The position numbers and the translations under genes were made by a program. The notes below the pieces were generated by a model. It did no database searches, was not told the DNA's origin, and saw nothing but the letters and a program-made list of their open reading frames with translations. Source: DASUPK01 sp963821705 (GTDB taxonomy: Bacteria > Actinomycetota > Thermoleophilia > Solirubrobacterales > 70-9). From it: a stretch of 64,000 nucleotides of DNA. Positions 63,618-64,000 of the stretch are shown in pieces. Every line of letters starts with the position of its first letter. Position 1 is the first letter of the stretch. The stretch spans positions 434,001 through 498,000 of the forward strand of contig CAWGEV010000007.1 of assembly GCA_963821705.1 (NCBI GenBank), read 5' to 3'.

Positions 63618-64000
63618 TCATGCCGTCTCCTCGGCGACCGCCCCGGTGAGCACGGGCTGCTGGCGGGGAGCTTGGCGGTCCGGCCGGCCGTCGCCTTCTT
63701 CGATCTGACGCTCGCGACGTCGCTCGGCCGCCTTCCGCTCTCGCTCCCGGCCCTTGCGGATTCCGTGGGCGACTCGCGCCACGAACATCGCTCCGATGGC
63801 GGGGGCCGTGAGCGCGATCGGCCAGTAAAGCCAGGGGCTCCCCCCGTCGGTTCCGGCGCCCAGCGTGTGGATCACGCCGAGGACGTAGACCACGATCGTT
63901 GCGCGATGCGCCTTGCGCCAGAAGGCGGTGCCGATCCGGCGGCGGACGTAGTAGCTCAGTCCGAGCAGTGCGGCCAGCCAGCCGCCCAGGATCCCGAGCC
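63618..64000 (-). CDS. Ferric-reductase-like membrane protein (partial, runs off right edge)
   Basis: The visible C-terminal part has LGGWLAALLGLSYYVRRRIG, FWRKAHRATIVVYVLGVIHT and LGAGTDGGSPWLYWPIAL, closely paralogous to the gene at 59740-60240, then a long basic/acidic tail (REREKAAE-like). It is incomplete at position 64000, so the N-terminus is unknown. It precedes the ferredoxin reductase and probably begins the minus-strand redox operon. Confidence 0.5.
   Translation of the reverse strand, partial: LGILGGWLAALLGLSYYVRRRIGTAFWRKAHRATIVVYVLGVIHTLGAGTDGGSPWLYWPIALTAPAIGAMFVARVAHGIRKGRERERKAAERRRERQIEEGDGRPDRQAPRQQPVLTGAVAEETA

Noticed and set aside
1..64000. tRNA, rRNA, CRISPR-Cas and phage genes
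   Set aside because: I scanned for cloverleaf-type ends, rRNA-like stretches, repeat arrays and phage structural genes and saw none I could support.

Overview
The window is a GC-rich, gene-dense chromosomal segment from an actinomycete-like bacterium. Several traits suggest Actinomycetota, most likely class Thermoleophilia (Solirubrobacterales): many SnoaL/NTF2-like paralogues beginning MSEENV, GTG/TTG starts, leaderless promoters, a WS/DGAT acyltransferase, a MarP-type protease and a c-di-AMP riboswitch in front of a cell-wall hydrolase. The taxonomy is inference; no rRNA or tRNA gene was seen.

Region 1 (1-14.5 kb). An iron-sulfur assembly locus in two blocks, Rrf2-SufC-SufS-SufU and Rieske-SufB-SufD, is separated by a GMC oxidoreductase and a LemA/DUF2207 pair. 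HtpX, MarR, an MpaB-type oxygenase and an NlpC/P60 hydrolase behind a c-di-AMP riboswitch complete it. Genes between 1 and 3.6 kb carry many one-base frameshifts, which look like sequence errors.

Region 2 (14.5-29.5 kb). A zinc/manganese ABC operon includes a permease fused to its substrate-binding lipoprotein and ends in a Fur-family regulator. A presenilin-like membrane protein, a cupredoxin/membrane-protein operon, IspH, a wax-ester/triacylglycerol synthase, a subtilase and a FUSC-like transporter follow.

Region 3 (29.5-46.7 kb) is the accessory part. It holds a decayed metallo-beta-lactamase gene, GH25 lysozyme, an orphan HMG-CoA reductase, a lipase-TetR-phasin-like group and two head-to-head IS110 transposases. 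It also holds two copies of a 0.2 kb MITE-like element, a 0.11 kb inverted repeat pair, and an array of short same-strand genes (NTF2-like plus one glutaredoxin/GST-like) with shared promoter, 3' end and hairpin modules. The housekeeping sigma factor SigA sits among these. A second frameshift-rich stretch (43.6-46.6 kb) contains MIP18/SufT-like, FxsA and HAD genes.

Region 4 (46.7-64 kb). An AddAB/AdnAB-type helicase-nuclease, a GGCT-like protein, HxlR, MarP protease, a penicillin-binding protein, small envelope proteins and an FHA protein come first. The window ends in a redox cluster: two ferric-reductase-like membrane proteins, ApbE, a low-complexity exported protein, ferredoxin and ferredoxin reductase.
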